Shown: positions 50,901 to 60,813, numbered from the stretch's first letter. The stretch: 64,000 nucleotides of DNA from Emiliania huxleyi CCMP1516 (GCF_000372725.1 NW_005202237.1:2501-66500); one strand, 5' to 3'. Made by a program: numbers and translations. Notes: a model not told the origin generated them from the letters alone.

Positions 50901-51148
50901 CGCTGGCCTCGGAGTGGGCGCCGATCGCGCGCCGGCTCCTCGCTCGCCAGTCCGCGGCGAGGTCGCCGTTCGGCGCACCTCCCCGCCTCCGGAGCATCGT
51001 GCGGCTGCTGGGGCAGTGGGCGGCGGCCAAGCTGAGCGCCGTGGTGCTCGCACTCCCGCCGCCGCTGCGAAGGCTCGTTGCTGCCGTCGCGCTCCGTTGC
51101 TCAAAGCGAGGGTCGTCGCCCACTGGTCAGCTCGCCACGCAGAGTTGA
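47986..51148 (+). CDS. ABC1/ADCK (UbiB-type) atypical kinase
   Basis: ATG in the context GCGAATGGC. The short N-terminal leader (MALISLVLVAATTLHPTKF) suggests plastid or mitochondrial targeting. Family motifs in order: GFYTKTGQIIATR (KxGQ), DLFPREYTDRLAGLTD, QPLGAASVAQVHRALL (Ala-rich nucleotide loop), VAVKVQRPAIEAKLLGDV (catalytic Lys), DFIKEAAAMERIG, RVLVMDYLRGEPLSRAVEAM, FHADPHPGNIFVLDDG and VGLIDFGQVKQIG. It ends about residue 750 with a hydrophobic segment and CSKRGSSPTGQLATQS. ABC1 kinases regulate ubiquinone or plastoquinone/tocopherol metabolism. I count about ten introns, many GC-AG. Three are exon-duplication introns (49009-49254, 49835-49934, 50322-50423). The last exon begins after an intron near 50800-50855. 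Confidence 0.88.
49009..49254 (+). other. Young intron: 38-bp exon duplication around AGATAGCCGAG array
   Basis: GAAGCTGCTCGGGGACGTGG (continuing CTGCGCTCAAGGCGCGAG) occurs exactly at 49009-49046 and 49217-49254. The 170-bp insert is about 15 units of AGATAGCCGAG, a few with AGGTAGCCGAG. GC-AG splicing inside the duplicated segment (AAG|GCGCGAG) removes one copy and the array. Confidence 0.9.
49440..49521 (+). other. GT-AG intron with GACGCAGCCGA repeats
   Basis: The donor GTGCGGGACG follows GAGCTCGAG, the acceptor is CCCCTCAG before GTGCAGCTCTCC. Inside are four to five GACGCAGCCGA units. Splicing gives SELEVQLSDEFDFIKEA. The repeat unit resembles the AGATAGCCGAG array of the neighbouring intron. 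Confidence 0.8.
49835..49934 (+). other. Young intron: 29-bp exon duplication around a 42-bp introner
   Basis: GGCGAGCCGCTCTCGCGCGC (continuing CGTCGAGGC) is present exactly at 49835-49863 and 49906-49934. The insert reads ATGTCCAGGACACGTCCATG, then ACATGTCCGGGACATGACCTTA. A GC-AG intron of 71 bp can be placed at either end of the repeat with the same product, LRGEPLSRAVEAMEARG. Confidence 0.93.
50322..50423 (+). other. Young intron: 34-bp exon duplication around a 34-bp introner
   Basis: AGGACGAGGCGCAGCTCGAC (continuing GAGATCTCTCGCCT) is present exactly at 50322-50355 and 50390-50423. The insert reads AAGGTCATGTCCCGGACATG, then TCATGGACGTGTCC. GC-AG splicing inside the repeat (GAG|GCGCAG) gives EDEAQLDEISRLALELG. 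Confidence 0.93.
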
Positions 51149-51978
51149 GGCATTGAGACAGTTGCATTAGAGTGTTTACTCTGTACAAATATAAGCCGCG
51201 CTGGTGCGGCGCCGCGCGCGGCGGGGCCCACCAGCCACCTGCCACCACATTTGAGATGAGACACCCCACGTCCCCACCTTCTGTGCGCACCGCTGTGTGG
51301 CGGCGCGCGCCCGCCAGCGCCCGCCGCCGGCGCGGCCGCGGCCGTCGCCGCCGGCGCGGCCGCGGCCGTCGCCGCCGGCCGGGCCGCCGCCGCGCGGGGT
51401 TACCCTCTTAAATGGTTATCGTTTATGTTAAAAATTGCAGTGACCAGTGTGTGTATATGGCGAGAGGAATATTGCTCCACACGCGCGGCGGGTAACGCGC
51501 CCATCGAAATTTTTAAAGCGCGTGTGAGTATCAGCGGCGATCAGCCGCCGCACACGTGTGTGGTGTGTCCTGCGAGTCACGCGCGCCCTGAGAGTGAGAC
51601 GTGAGTGCTGAGTGGTGGAGAGAGAGAGCTCTGACGTCTGAGTCTAGGAGTCACGGGACACAGCGGGGAAGCTCTGGTTATGTCAGTCCGCACTTGTCAG
51701 TGGTAATACCTGATACCTACAAGGCCGTATCCTTATACGTTATAGCTGTGCACGCCGCACGCGCGCAACGGGGACCGCACACACATACTTGACTCTCACA
51801 GACACACACGGTACGCACACATCTCTGAGCACAGAGCATGTCTTCCGACACACACGCTACACTTCTCACATCCATGGCAACTCCAGTACCCCCCCAGACG
51901 TCACGACGTCGTACGTGTGCGCCGGCAAGCCTTATGGAGCGCGACACGAGGCGCTGCGAGACTAGCTGCGAGACTAGG
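51149..51978. other. Gene-free stretch
   Basis: A GC-rich block with an inverted/tandem GCGCGGCCGCGGCCGTCGCC motif (51336-51372), then AT-richer sequence and ACACAC/CTCACAG simple stretches. No gene. It must include the 3' UTRs of two convergent genes. Confidence 0.5.
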
Positions 51979-53403
51979 CTAAAAGACCTGCGGCAGCAAG
52001 CTGGTTGTGCCGTCGCCGTAGCATGCGTGCACTCCGGTCGCGAGCTGGACAGGCTGGCGGCAGAGGGGGCAGGTTGCTCCGTCGGAGCCCGCCCGCTCGC
52101 ACCAGGCGACGATGCACTCCTCGCAAAAGATGTGCGAGCAGCCCTCGAGCACGACCGGCGCAGTCATCGGCTCCTGGCAGAGGGCAACACACGCGTCCTC
52201 GTGCGACCCGGGCTGATCTCGCTCCATCTCGGCTTCTCTCGGTCCGGGCTGGCCTCGCCTGGCAAATGGAGCACGTGTCCTCGCCCGCCTCGAGCACCTC
52301 CTCGGCGGAGGCGTGCTTTCCGACGAGCACTTGCTGCGTGAGCAGGGAGCGCGTGGCGAGGAGGGCGGCGCGCGTGCGCTCGACGAGCTGGGTCAGCTTG
52401 AGCGTCAAGTAGAGGCCGGCCAGCAGGGACGCGAGGAGGCGGCCCCGCACGGCGTGCACCAGCCACGCGTGCCAGAGAGGGATGGGCAGCAGCGAGCGGT
52501 AGAGCAGGCCGCTGAGCTCGAGCACGGCGAAGGCGCGACGCAGCGAGCAGGGCGCGCGCACGCCGGCGGCGCCGCGCAGCGCGAGCAGCGCGCCTGTGGG
52601 ACACGCGGCTGGACGTGTCGTGGACGTGTCGTGGGCGTGGCGCCCGCTGTAGGTGCGGTGCTGCCGAGCTTGAGGAGCATGCCGACGAAGCGGACCTAGG
52701 GTTAGGGTTAGGGTTAGGGTTAGGGTTAGTGCCGAGCTTGAGGGTTAGTGCCGACGAAGCGGACCACGACGTCGGCGGAGAGGACGGCGAGCAGCACTCC
52801 GAAGAGGGTCGCGCCGTTCAGGGCCCAGTCCGGGAGGCGGAGGAGGAGCTGCGAGACGAGGTCCCGCCCGCAGAGCAGCAGCAGCGCGAGGAGCTGCGTC
52901 ACGATCTCGGCCGCCACGAGCAGCACCCCGGCGCCTCCGGGCGGCGCCTGCAGCAGCGGCAGCCACAGCCGGACGCGCGCGTTGGCGTGGTGGAGCACAA
53001 AGGTGCACCAGCTGAAGGCGAGGATGGGCAGCAGGTGCTGCTGGAGAAAGACGACGAGGAGCAGCCCGCAGAAGGGGACCGTGTCCTGCAGCCAGCGGAC
53101 GCCGGCCGCAGCGACCGCCACACCGGGCGCTGCGAGGTCGCCCGTCTGCGGCACTGCCTCCTCGGCGGCGGCCGCCAGACTCTCCACAAGCGCCTCGGCG
53201 GTGATGCGCGGCGAGGTCGCAGGCTCCTCCGTACTCGTGGATGGGCCGCCGGCAGGCTGTCGCTCTGCCGTCGGCGCCTGAGCCGCTGCCGCCGCCGTGG
53301 ACGAGCCGACGCCGGGGAGGTTTAGAGGGGTGCCTATCAGCGCCGCGCCGATCCTCTCGGCCGCCTGGGCGAGGCTCCGGGAGGGGCTGTTCGGTGGCAG
53401 CAT
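51979..53403 (-). CDS. RING-finger transmembrane E3 ubiquitin ligase (RNFT-like)
   Basis: ATG at 53403 (MLPPNSPSRSLAQAAERIG), then an Ala/Pro/Thr-rich linker. Multiple membrane segments follow: VPFCGLLLVVFLQQHLLPIL, WLPLLQAPPGGAGVLLVAAE, IVTQLLALLLLCG, LNGATLFGVLLAVLSADVVV, LLASLLAGLYLTLKLTQL. The C-terminal RING reads DTCSICQ|EPMTAPVVLEGCSHIFCE, ECIVAWCERAG, CPLCRQPV, with all ligands. This architecture matches RNFT1/2, ER-membrane E3 ligases. Introns: 52764-52696 (telomeric, GT-AG), near 52640-52597 (introner ending GTCCCACAG), and 52259 to about 52176 (GC-AG between CSICQ and EPM; both borders share TGCCAG). Downstream it converges with the ABC1 kinase gene. Confidence 0.85.
52662..52765 (-). 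other. Intron made of telomere repeat between duplicated exon copies
   Basis: TGCCGAGCTTGAGGAGCATG (continuing CCGACGAAGCGGACC) at 52662-52696 is repeated at 52730-52765 with AGCA changed to GTTAG. Between them is TAGGGTTAGGG repeated to 33 bp. On the coding (minus) strand the intron is GTCCGCTTCG...CCCTAACCCTAG, 69 bp, GT-AG. It joins DVVVRFVG to MLLKLGS without frame change. Confidence 0.9.
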
Positions 53404-54330
53404 GAGGAGCAAGCGACAGTTCGCAAGAGCTGGACGGCAAGAAAAAATCCACGATTATTTTTTGAGAGCGCCTTCGTTGTTAATAGTACAAACCCAATGG
53501 TCCTCTGCGAGCGGTCCTTCGTTGCAGTCGCACACACGCACACGCCGCGCCGCACCGCGCGCCCGCCCACCGCCCCGCCCAGGCGGGAAAGAGATGAGGA
53601 GATGGGACAGCGAAGGGGGAAGCACAAGCACGTATGGGAGGGTTCAGTAATGCGCCACGCTGCCCGGCGTCTCTCACTTTCCGGGACAGCCCCGCCCTTG
53701 TGAGGCAGGAAAGTGACGGCTACCCCGTACGCCCTGCAGCCTGCTACCCCGACGCCGACCGCCCATTCTCCCCTCCTCGTTCCCCCCTCGAATGCTCCGG
53801 ACCCCGACAAGCCGCCCGACGTTGGGCCTCTGCCCCGCACGCTCCCGCCCCTCTGCCCCTCACACACACCCAGGCCCGACATGCACATACAAGACAAACC
53901 CGGCGTCCTGCTCTCAAAAGAAAAGAAAAAATGGGAAGGAGGAGACCAGCGGGGGAGACTCCCCGCCTATGCAACACCCCAGAGAGGGGCTGCCATCGCC
54001 GAAGCTGTGCCTAAGCATAACTCCCAAACCCGCAGCGGCCCGGGGGGCCTTGGGGGCAGCCTGCCGGACCGCTGTTGCACGGGGCCAAGCACCGGAAGAT
54101 GAGTGGAATTGATGGATTGGGCTGTTGTCCGTGCCTCCTATGCCCACCCTACCATACATAACAATAACACCTCATACACCTCATAACAGCTCTATCATGC
54201 GGTTCTTTTGTTCTCTTTCTACCCTTATAAGTCTCTCCTGTCCGCGCCGACGCTCTTTTAACCGTAGAACGTCCCACCTAAACACCGCCCGCCGACGATC
54301 GATCAGTCCACAATCGGCCCGCACCCCGCA
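53404..54330. other. Gene-free stretch
   Basis: Upstream of the E3 gene. Pyrimidine/purine asymmetry, CCCCTCGAATGCTCC-like low complexity, an AAAAGAAAAGAAAAAATGGG tract (53919-53938) and ATAACAATAACACC simple sequence. No coding similarity recognised. Confidence 0.45.
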
Positions 54331-55090
54331 GCGACCGCAGCGATGGATGCCGCCCCCCACGGCCCTTACGGCCGACGCGCCGATGCACGACCGGCCTCCG
54401 TCGGACGGCTCTCCGGCCTCTCCGGCCGCTGCCGCCCGCGCTGCTGCCGATCCGGTCCCCTTCACGCTCCGCACAAGCAACGACAACTTTGAGGTCGCCG
54501 GCTTTGGCCAGGTGCCCAACACCTGCTTGCCTCCATGTTCACGCTTCGCGCCCCTTCCCCCCCTCTGACGCCGTCGTATGACCGTAGGTGAGGGGCACGA
54601 CTACCCGCCTGGAAGGCGCTCTCATCAGCAAGTCACCCAGGCACCAACTCCTGGGCGTTTACGCTTGACTACGAAACCATGCAGTGGATGCAGCTCGATC
54701 AAAACGGCGACGCCAACAGCTGGTCCCTGGGCGAGTTACTCGCCCAGGATGAGGTGCGAGTCATGATGCTCGACCCAGCGTGCACCAAGTCGCTCACATT
54801 CCGTGAGTTCGTCAACGGGCGACTGCGATCTCGAACTCCGACAACTGGACTGGTGCACCAGCCGCGGAGGACGATGGCTCCCTCGACGACATCCCTTCAT
54901 CGACGGACGCCTTCACCGCCGCCGGCCCTGGGCCATCCATCGCGGCCTCCGACTGGCTGCCGCAGCTCACACCCTAATCTATCTGCCTTAGGCACGGAGC
55001 CAACGGAGCCATCGCGCACGCCCGCAGCATCGCATGCTGCTCCGAGGTCTCCCGCCGAGACCGGCTCGGCGCGGGGTTTGACTGACGTGA
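54331..55090 (+). other. Unassigned coding-like fragments upstream of an ETFGG-family copy
   Basis: Open pieces read DPVPFTLRTSNDNFEVAGFG, then ETMQWMQLDQNGDANSWSLG and LTFREFVNGRLRSRTP. Each looks like genuine protein, and the first could join the second through an intron near 54515-54590. They lie directly upstream of a fragment of the dispersed ETFGG family in the same orientation, so they could be the N-terminal part of the same element with the middle missing. Confidence 0.35.
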
Positions 55091-55092
55091 CT

Positions 55093-55372
55093 GACTGATG
55101 ACGGCTTCTCGCCCACCGCCGTTCTCAAACTGCGCCGCCTCGCGCGCAAAGTCGCGCGCGGCAGCGTCGACCGCACGGCCTACTCGCCCAAGTACTCGCT
55201 CTCTTTTATGTCCCACCATGCAGAGCGCATCTCTCTCTCTGTTGTGCGAGGCGTGAACCGCGCCATTCGCTCTCACCTGGCAACCCTGTCTGCACGTCTC
55301 GCGCGCGCGTGAGGCCCCAAATGACGTGTGAGTGTTAGATTTGTTTGGTATTGCTAAAAATCTCTCTCTCTC
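55093..55372 (+). mobile_element. ETFGG dispersed family, 3' fragment and tail
   Basis: Reads GFSPTAVLKLRRLARKVARG, SVDRTAYSPKYSLSFMSHH, AERISLSVVRGVNRAIRSHL, near-identical to the copy at 36614-36800. It then has GGCCCCAAATGACGTGTGAG and TTTGGTATTGCTAAAAATCTC followed by (TC)n. High similarity between the copies suggests recent activity. Confidence 0.65.
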
Positions 55373-55627
55373 TCTGATGAGTGCTTGCGAGAGAGAGATT
55401 TTTAGCAATGCTTGCGATGGATGATCTCCGTACTCCGACACCCAAAACCAAAATGCAAATGCGGAGTGGAGCCCACTTACGCGTGCAGATCCTGCGTCTC
55501 TCACTGCCCGAACAACAGAGGCGGGTACCGCCGCAGGTCCCAGACTAAAAAAAAACAAAATAACTACAGGCCCGATGACCGGCCGAGGGTGAGTCCACTC
55601 ATACCGCTTGTACGCGTGCACTCTCGC

Positions 55628-56131
55628 ATGGCCTTCCCGCTCCCGCCCGCCTCCAGCGCGCTCGCGCTGGACATCGACGGCACCATCACGCCCGCAGACC
55701 AGACCGTGGTGCTAAACCTGGTCGATGCGGCGAGAGCGCTCGGCGCCCACGTCGCCATCAACACCGCTCGGCCGACGCAGTACTGCGACTCTCCCTTCGA
55801 GATGACGTCGCGCCTCGCGGCGCGGGAGCACCACCATTGCTGCGCGTGGGCGCTACGGGACCTGCTCTTCGGCAGCTCTGCGAGCCAGCTTGCGCAGGTG
55901 CCGCTCTGCAAGGTGTCCAACATGGACGCCATCGCGGGAGCGAGCGGCGTCCGCCGGCGAGCCTGCGCAATTCTGGTGGACGACCGACCCGAGAACGTGC
56001 TGGCCGTTAGCCGTGCCGGCTACACAGGGGTGCTCGTCGACGCGCGCAGCGGCATCACAGAGGCAGTCGCGCACAGCCTCCTCCGGCAGCTCGAGCGGTG
56101 CGCCGCGTGGGAGGACGAGGTCGCCACGTGA
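55628..56131 (+). CDS. Small HAD-superfamily phosphatase-like protein
   Basis: Intronless, 168 codons from MAFPLPPASSALALDIDGTI. HAD motif I is ALDIDGTITP (D-x-D-G-T), motif II is probably VAINTARPTQYC (T/S after small residues), and the motif III/IV region is ACAILVDDRPENVLAVSRAG with the DD pair for Mg2+. The size and DIDGTIT motif resemble short C0/C1-cap HAD hydrolases. Substrate unknown. The upstream frame is open to 55412 but in unconserved sequence; the ATG at 55628 places motif I close to the N-terminus, as is usual. Neighbours are repeats on both sides. Confidence 0.75.
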   Translation: MAFPLPPASSALALDIDGTITPADQTVVLNLVDAARALGAHVAINTARPTQYCDSPFEMTSRLAAREHHHCCAWALRDLLFGSSASQLAQVPLCKVSNMDAIAGASGVRRRACAILVDDRPENVLAVSRAGYTGVLVDARSGITEAVAHSLLRQLERCAAWEDEVAT

Positions 56132-56283
56132 GGGTAACACTTGGCGTTCTGGACGTCGCAGCTACGACGACGCCAGCGCGGTTCCAGTCTGACAGCCAAA
56201 GAGATACGGGATGACTCAAATAAATAAATGAAAGGGCCAAACTCTGAGTCAGAGACTAGATGGATTTACTGACGTATAGAGGG

Positions 56284-56330
56284 ACATGGACATGGACATG
56301 GACATGGACATGTGCATGTGACATGTGTCC
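56284..56330. repeat. (GGACAT)n / (TGCATG)n array
   Basis: GGACATGGACATGGACATGG followed by ACATGTGCATGTGACATGTG. It shares units with both the TGCATG arrays and the intron motif GGACATGTCC. Confidence 0.85.
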
Positions 56331-56573
56331 CCGCCCTAGACGATCTTGTCGTCACAACCCGCCCTAGAACCCGCCACGCAGCGAAAACGGAGGTCGGAGC
56401 GCGGAGCGGCGAGAGTTGCGCTTGCGGGCCCCTTGAGCGTTGAGAGTTGCGAGGGCCGCGGTGCGGCTACGGCTGTGCGGCTGCGAGAGGGGCTGTGGTC
56501 GCGGGGGGGGGGGCGCCGCTGCGCAGCGTGGACGCGCCTACACCGCTCTTGCTCCACGGGATGACTTGCTTAC

Positions 56574-57486
56574 CTCTGGGGGGAGGCGGGGGCCCCCGGA
56601 GGCACCGTGCGCCGCGCAGCAGTGCGGAAACGGGCGGCCCCGGCTCCACTAGTCTCCACTAGCACCGACTTCCCGAATGATTACGGTTGATTAGAAGGCA
56701 GATTTGGAGAGATCTCGAGGAGTACATACAGATAGACCCTCCAACCATCAGAAAACTCCGACCTGATCGGTCGTGCTGACCGCCGACAGTTCACTCCAGA
56801 CAGCAGACAGGCCGACGTCTGCACGCGGCCGGCCGGGCGAGAGGCTTGACACGATCCGACCCTGCGACCCTGATGCTGCTCTAGCTATCAGACATGCACT
56901 ACTGACTGCTGCCACAATGTGCGACCGGTGCTGGCCCACTTGGCGGCCTTCCCGGTCAGTGGTGAGGCGCAGTTCAGAGCTGTCGATGGCGCGATGCCGC
57001 ACTGGTCCCACATTGGTGACACGAGACCACCAAGTTTGCCGGTCCAAGAGAGAGGCACCGGCGCTGTCGTGAGAAGGTGCATGGTCCCTCTTGACTGCCC
57101 ATGCGCGCGAGGCTGTGTAGGCATAGCCTCGAGAGTGCCAGCAGCCAATCCGAGGCAGTTTGTGACGCGCATTGCGTCAGAAGCGTGCACGCGCTGGAAG
57201 GACACCTTCCTACTGGCCGCACGATCAGGTCGTCACTGAATGCTTGATACTAAGGCCGCGAGCTATGCAGGTGGTCAATTGTGCAGCAGGGCACGGTCAG
57301 CAGCGCCGACAGGCTGTCGCAAGGCGTGATAGCATGGCCGCAAGTACGGCGAATTACCATGAAAACAAGTGAACAATTGCGCGAAAAAGAAAAATCCAAA
57401 AAATCGGCGCCTGCGGCGGGCTGGGGGACCCCATCATCCCCCCCCCCCGCATGGGTACCCCCTAGGGCCCCCGCCTCCCCCCAGAG
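56574..57486. mobile_element. TIR DNA transposon copy 2, 913 bp, 8-bp TSD
   Basis: Termini CTCTGGGGGGAGGCGGGGGC and its inverse at 57464-57486, flanked by the exact duplication TTGCTTAC (56566-56573 and 57487-57494). The interior is almost identical to copy 1 (14509-16858) in the opposite orientation, and lacks the nested element. No long conserved frame; non-autonomous. Confidence 0.93.
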
Positions 57487-57541
57487 TTGCTTACGCACAA
57501 ACCTGACCCGGAAAGGCGGAAAGAAACTTCCAGCATCCAGG

Positions 57542-57830
57542 TGACCGCCGCACTGCTGCTCCGCGGTGACGGGACGACGGACGTGGAGATCTGGCATGAG
57601 CTGGTGGGCAGGCCCTTGCGGCTCGTTGGCCTTCAGCGTGCGGAGCTCAACGGCTGGCTCGGCACGGTGAGCACCTACAATTCCACCACCCAGCGCGCCT
57701 TGACCCTTTGGACCCCTTGTCTCGCTGGACGGTGGCAAGTGCTTGGCGATCAAGCCCGAGATCCTCGAGGAGCTGCAAACCCTCGGAAACGCCACGATGG
57801 ACGCATCGAGCCCCCCGGAGCGCACATGAC
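57542..57830 (+). pseudogene. Fragment of the beta domain found in MYND/TPR proteins
   Basis: After an acceptor-like CATCCAG the sequence reads VTAALLLRGDGTTDVEIWHE, then LRLVGLQRAELNGWLGTVST. In another frame it continues LDGGKCLAIKPEILEELQTL. The pattern V-x-GL...ELNG-x-x-G...GG...IKPE-L matches the N-terminal domain of the MYND gene at 23564. The TIR element at 56574 sits just upstream. Either exons of a gene disrupted by the element, or a remnant. Confidence 0.45.
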
Positions 57831-58025
57831 ATGTACATGTCATGTTGTGAGAAGTGAGATGTGTTCGGCGGCGTCTATAGCCCTGAGTTGTTGTCCCGTG
57901 GGCCACGCCGTGGGCTGTGTCTTGTGATCCTAGTTGTGATGATCTTTGGGACGTCCCAAGCACCACACAGCACACAGACTTATCTAGGCACTGCACGGCT
58001 CCTCCGCTCGGGATTTCTGGGGAGT

Positions 58026-58034
58026 TGGGACGTG

Positions 58035-58082
<48 letters not shown>

Positions 58083-58089
58083 TGTGTGC

Positions 58090-58178
<89 letters not shown>
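58026..58178. repeat. (GTGC)n-(GT)n microsatellite
   Basis: About 14 GTGC units followed by about 40 GT units, then GCTCGCTCGCTC. Alternating purine-pyrimidine, able to form Z-DNA. It creates false His-Thr and Cys-Val frames. Confidence 0.97.
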
Positions 58179-58180
<2 letters not shown>

Positions 58181-58412
58181 CGCTCGCTCGCTAGCGCGAG
58201 CCGCCCTGCCCGCTGCGCTAAAGGAAAGGAAAGAAAACAGACAACCCAAGGGAGGGATGGGAGGACGCTGGACGGCACGCCGCCACCACACAGGGATTTT
58301 AAGGAGAGGAGTGTGGTGCTAGCCGTCGCCCACCCTCGGGCGTCTACCACTTCCTATCTCTCTTCGCAGTTTCTCACCCATTCTCGCAGAGCGACCTTCG
58401 CGCCCGCTGCGC

Positions 58413-58640
58413 TATAAATAAATAAATAAAACGGACACACCAAACAAGGGGTGGGAGAAGGACAGGGTCCCCACCCACCTGCGCGAGCAGGATCTTGTAA
58501 GGACGATCAGGGACACAGGGGAACGGGAGCGGGGAGCGCATCGCGACACGGAGGGGGGCTGGGCAGGGTTCACCCACACGACAGGGTCCCAGGGATTCCC
58601 CTCTCGTATAGGACAAAGTTGCACCCGGCGGCACGGGGGC
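58413..58640 (-). mobile_element. SINE-like repeat copy 1, (TTTA)n tail
   Basis: About 220 bp nearly identical to 60436-60655 in the same orientation. Seen from the minus strand it starts near GCCGGGTGCAAC, contains GGGTGAACCCTGCCCAGCCC and GTCCCTGATCGTCCTT, and ends in GTTTTATTTATTTAT. The simple-sequence tail and short length suggest a SINE-like retroposon. Confidence 0.75.
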
Positions 58641-58824
58641 AGGCGCGGGCCTCCTACTGGTTGCGCTCTCCTAGTTCTCCTGCTACTGACAAAAGGGACA
58701 GCGACAGGTTCGCAGCACGGTGGACGCCCTATTCCACTGGCGATCTCTCTCGACTACCAACCGGTGGCCGGGCGAATTCTTTTTACAACTGAAGTCTTCT
58801 GGAAACCATTTTTCCAAAACCCTG

Positions 58825-59762
58825 ATGGCCGTCCACGCATCTGGCCGATCGAAGCACAGCGCCAGCCCGTGGCGTCCGGAGATGGATGCCTTCGTGCTGC
58901 TGCGCCACGTTCGAGACGGCATCTCGTTGCCAAAGGTGGCAGAGCAGTGGCCGTTTGAATCCGCCACCAAACGAGGCAACGATGCAATCAAGTGGCGATG
59001 GACAAATGTTCTCAAGAAGCTCGACGACCTCGAGGACCTCCGACTGATCTGTGGATCCTGCGACGAGCGCGACGAGGCGGAGACGCAGCTCAGAACCGAG
59101 ATCAGCCTGCAGCCGTGGGTCGAGGATGCTCTCGTGCAGCTGCACGCGCGAAAACGTGCCGGTACTCAAAGTTCACTCCATGGACTCTCCAGGAGGACCG
59201 CCTACTGCTGCACACGTACCAGAGCGGCGCGAAGATCAACGAGATCCGCGTTGGTGCGCGAAGCTACAAGTCCATCGAATGCCAGCTACGCCGACTTCAG
59301 AACGTCACGCCACTGGTACGCGACGCGCACCACAAGAGCGTCTGCGACCCGGAGGCGCCGTATCAGTACCTGCAGCACGACATCTGGACGCCGATCGACT
59401 CGACCCTCGCTCTACCGCCGTGCGCGCAGATCGACTGGATTCGCGGCGTCGCAAAGGTGTCTCCCTTACCCTGCCTGCACGCGCGCGTGATCATTCGGCT
59501 ATCTCCAACGACTAGTGAAGCCATACACTCCCAAACACGAATCTCCTCTGTCATTCATCACCCAAAATTCTGTGTTCTTTTCCTTGGTGAGCCGGTGTGT
59601 GTGCCAGTCCGCGCCAGTCCGCGCCCTTGTCGTGCCAGTGTGCTAAAGAAAGAAAGAAAGACAGACAAACCAAACGAGGGATGCCAGTGTGCTGTGAGAG
59701 AGGCGCATTTAAGAATTCTTTTCGTTCGGCGCTTGCTCGCCGCATTCGTCCCCTGCTGCTGA
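58825..59762 (+). pseudogene. Myb/SANT-like DNA-binding protein, frame changes once
   Basis: First part (frame of MAVHASGRSKHSASPWRP): a SANT/trihelix-like helix set, WRPEMDAFVLLRHVRDGISL, AEQWPFESATKRGNDAIKWR. Second part in another frame: FTPWTLQEDRLLLHTYQSGA, INEIRVGARSYKSIECQLRR, a clear Myb-type repeat with RS-x-x-x-C-x-x-R in the recognition helix. The switch lies between about 59100 and 59170, without obvious splice sites, so this is either a small missed intron or a single frameshift. A transcription factor or transposon-derived DNA-binding protein. Confidence 0.5.
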
Positions 59763-60038
59763 GCCACAGCGGAATGGTGTGTGCGTCCCCCCACCACCGC
59801 GCGCAGGGCGGCGACACACCTCTCACCGTGCCGCCTGCCTCCCACCTTTCCCCTTAGGCCGAGCGGAGCGACAACGACGGGGATGGTGTTTACATGAGCA
59901 CTCAGGGCGCGAGCCTTAGCTAAGATACGCGCCTACACGTGTCGTGGGTCATTTTTGACCCACTTTCCGTGGCAACCCCGTTGGCTGAGTGTCTTGTCTC
60001 GTGGTTCTGTGTGTCGCCTGTGATTTTCTGTCTTTCTT
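59763..60038. other. Gene-free stretch
   Basis: Spacer with GTCGTGCCAG-rich and AAAGAAAGAAAGACAGACAA tracts just upstream (59643-59662). GTCATTTTTGACCCAC (59947) is an inverted repeat. No gene. Confidence 0.4.
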
Positions 60039-60430
60039 TCATGGCGGTGTGTCCTTCTTGAAGGCGTAGAGGTGCTCGCAAGTCGAGAAGTAGACCACGC
60101 CGTCGCCGATGGCTGGCGCGCCTTGGATGCCGCTCTGGGTCTGAAAGGAGCTCAGGATCGTGCCAGTCTTCCCGTCGACTGCATACACGTACCCACCCCA
60201 CCAGCCAAAGTAGACGGTGCCATCAGCGCCGACTGCGGCGTTGTTGAACGTGTCTGGAACGCAGCTGGCCGCACCCATGGTCGGATTCTCGTGCGTGGGC
60301 GTCTGCCAAAGAATCGCCCCCGTGCTCGCGTTGAGGGCGGTCATATTGCCCTTGTGGCCCGGCGTCATCACATTGGACGTCGAGAATCCGAGCAGACCCA
60401 CGTAGACCCGGCCGTGGGCGATGGCGGGAG
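60039..60430 (-). pseudogene. C-terminal fragment of a quinoprotein-type (PQQ-like) beta-propeller protein
   Basis: The minus strand reads AAPAIAHGRVYVGLLGF, GNMTALNASTGAILWQTPTH, NNAAVGADGTVYFGWWGG, YVYAVDGKTGTILSSFQTQS, APAIGDGVVYFSTCEHLYAF, then a stop. These are three beta-propeller blades of the PQQ-dependent dehydrogenase type (A-x-DG-x-V-Y-x-G...LxALDAxTG). The 5' part is missing: at 60431 the frame runs into the SINE-like repeat. Likely truncated by that insertion, unless the upstream part lies elsewhere. Confidence 0.7.
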
Positions 60431-60435
60431 CGGCC

Positions 60436-60655
60436 TTGTGTCGGTAATAAATAAATAAAACGGGCACGCCAAACGAGGGGTGGGAGAGGGACAGGGTCCC
60501 CACCTGCACGAGCAGGATCTTGGAAGGACGATCAGGGACACAGGGGAACGGGAGCGGGGAGCGCATCGCGACACGGAGGGGGGCTGGGCAGGGTTCACCC
60601 ACACGACAGGGTCCCAGGGATTCCTCTCTCGTATAGGACAGGTTGCACCCGGCGG
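60436..60655 (-). mobile_element. SINE-like repeat copy 2, interrupting a quinoprotein-like gene
   Basis: Same sequence as 58413-58640, with AATAAATAAATAAA at its left edge and GCACCCGGCGG at its right. Adjacent to the broken beta-propeller frame on one side and to the upstream region of the cupin-racemase gene on the other. Confidence 0.75.
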
Positions 60656-60813
60656 TGAGAGAGAGTTCTGCGTTGTCGAATTTTTTTTATACCGGGGAGT
60701 GGGCCCAGAGGGTGGGCCCGCCTCGCCCGGAAATTATCGCGACTGCCGCCTGTCCTCTGCGCAAACTCATCGCGACAGCCGTAGTACACGTTTTGCCTGT
60801 CGGCTGTCACTCC

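Noticed and set aside
57980-58350. His-Thr-rich and Cys-Val-rich frames over the GT repeat
   Set aside because: Produced by the (GTGC)n/(GT)n microsatellite in every frame.
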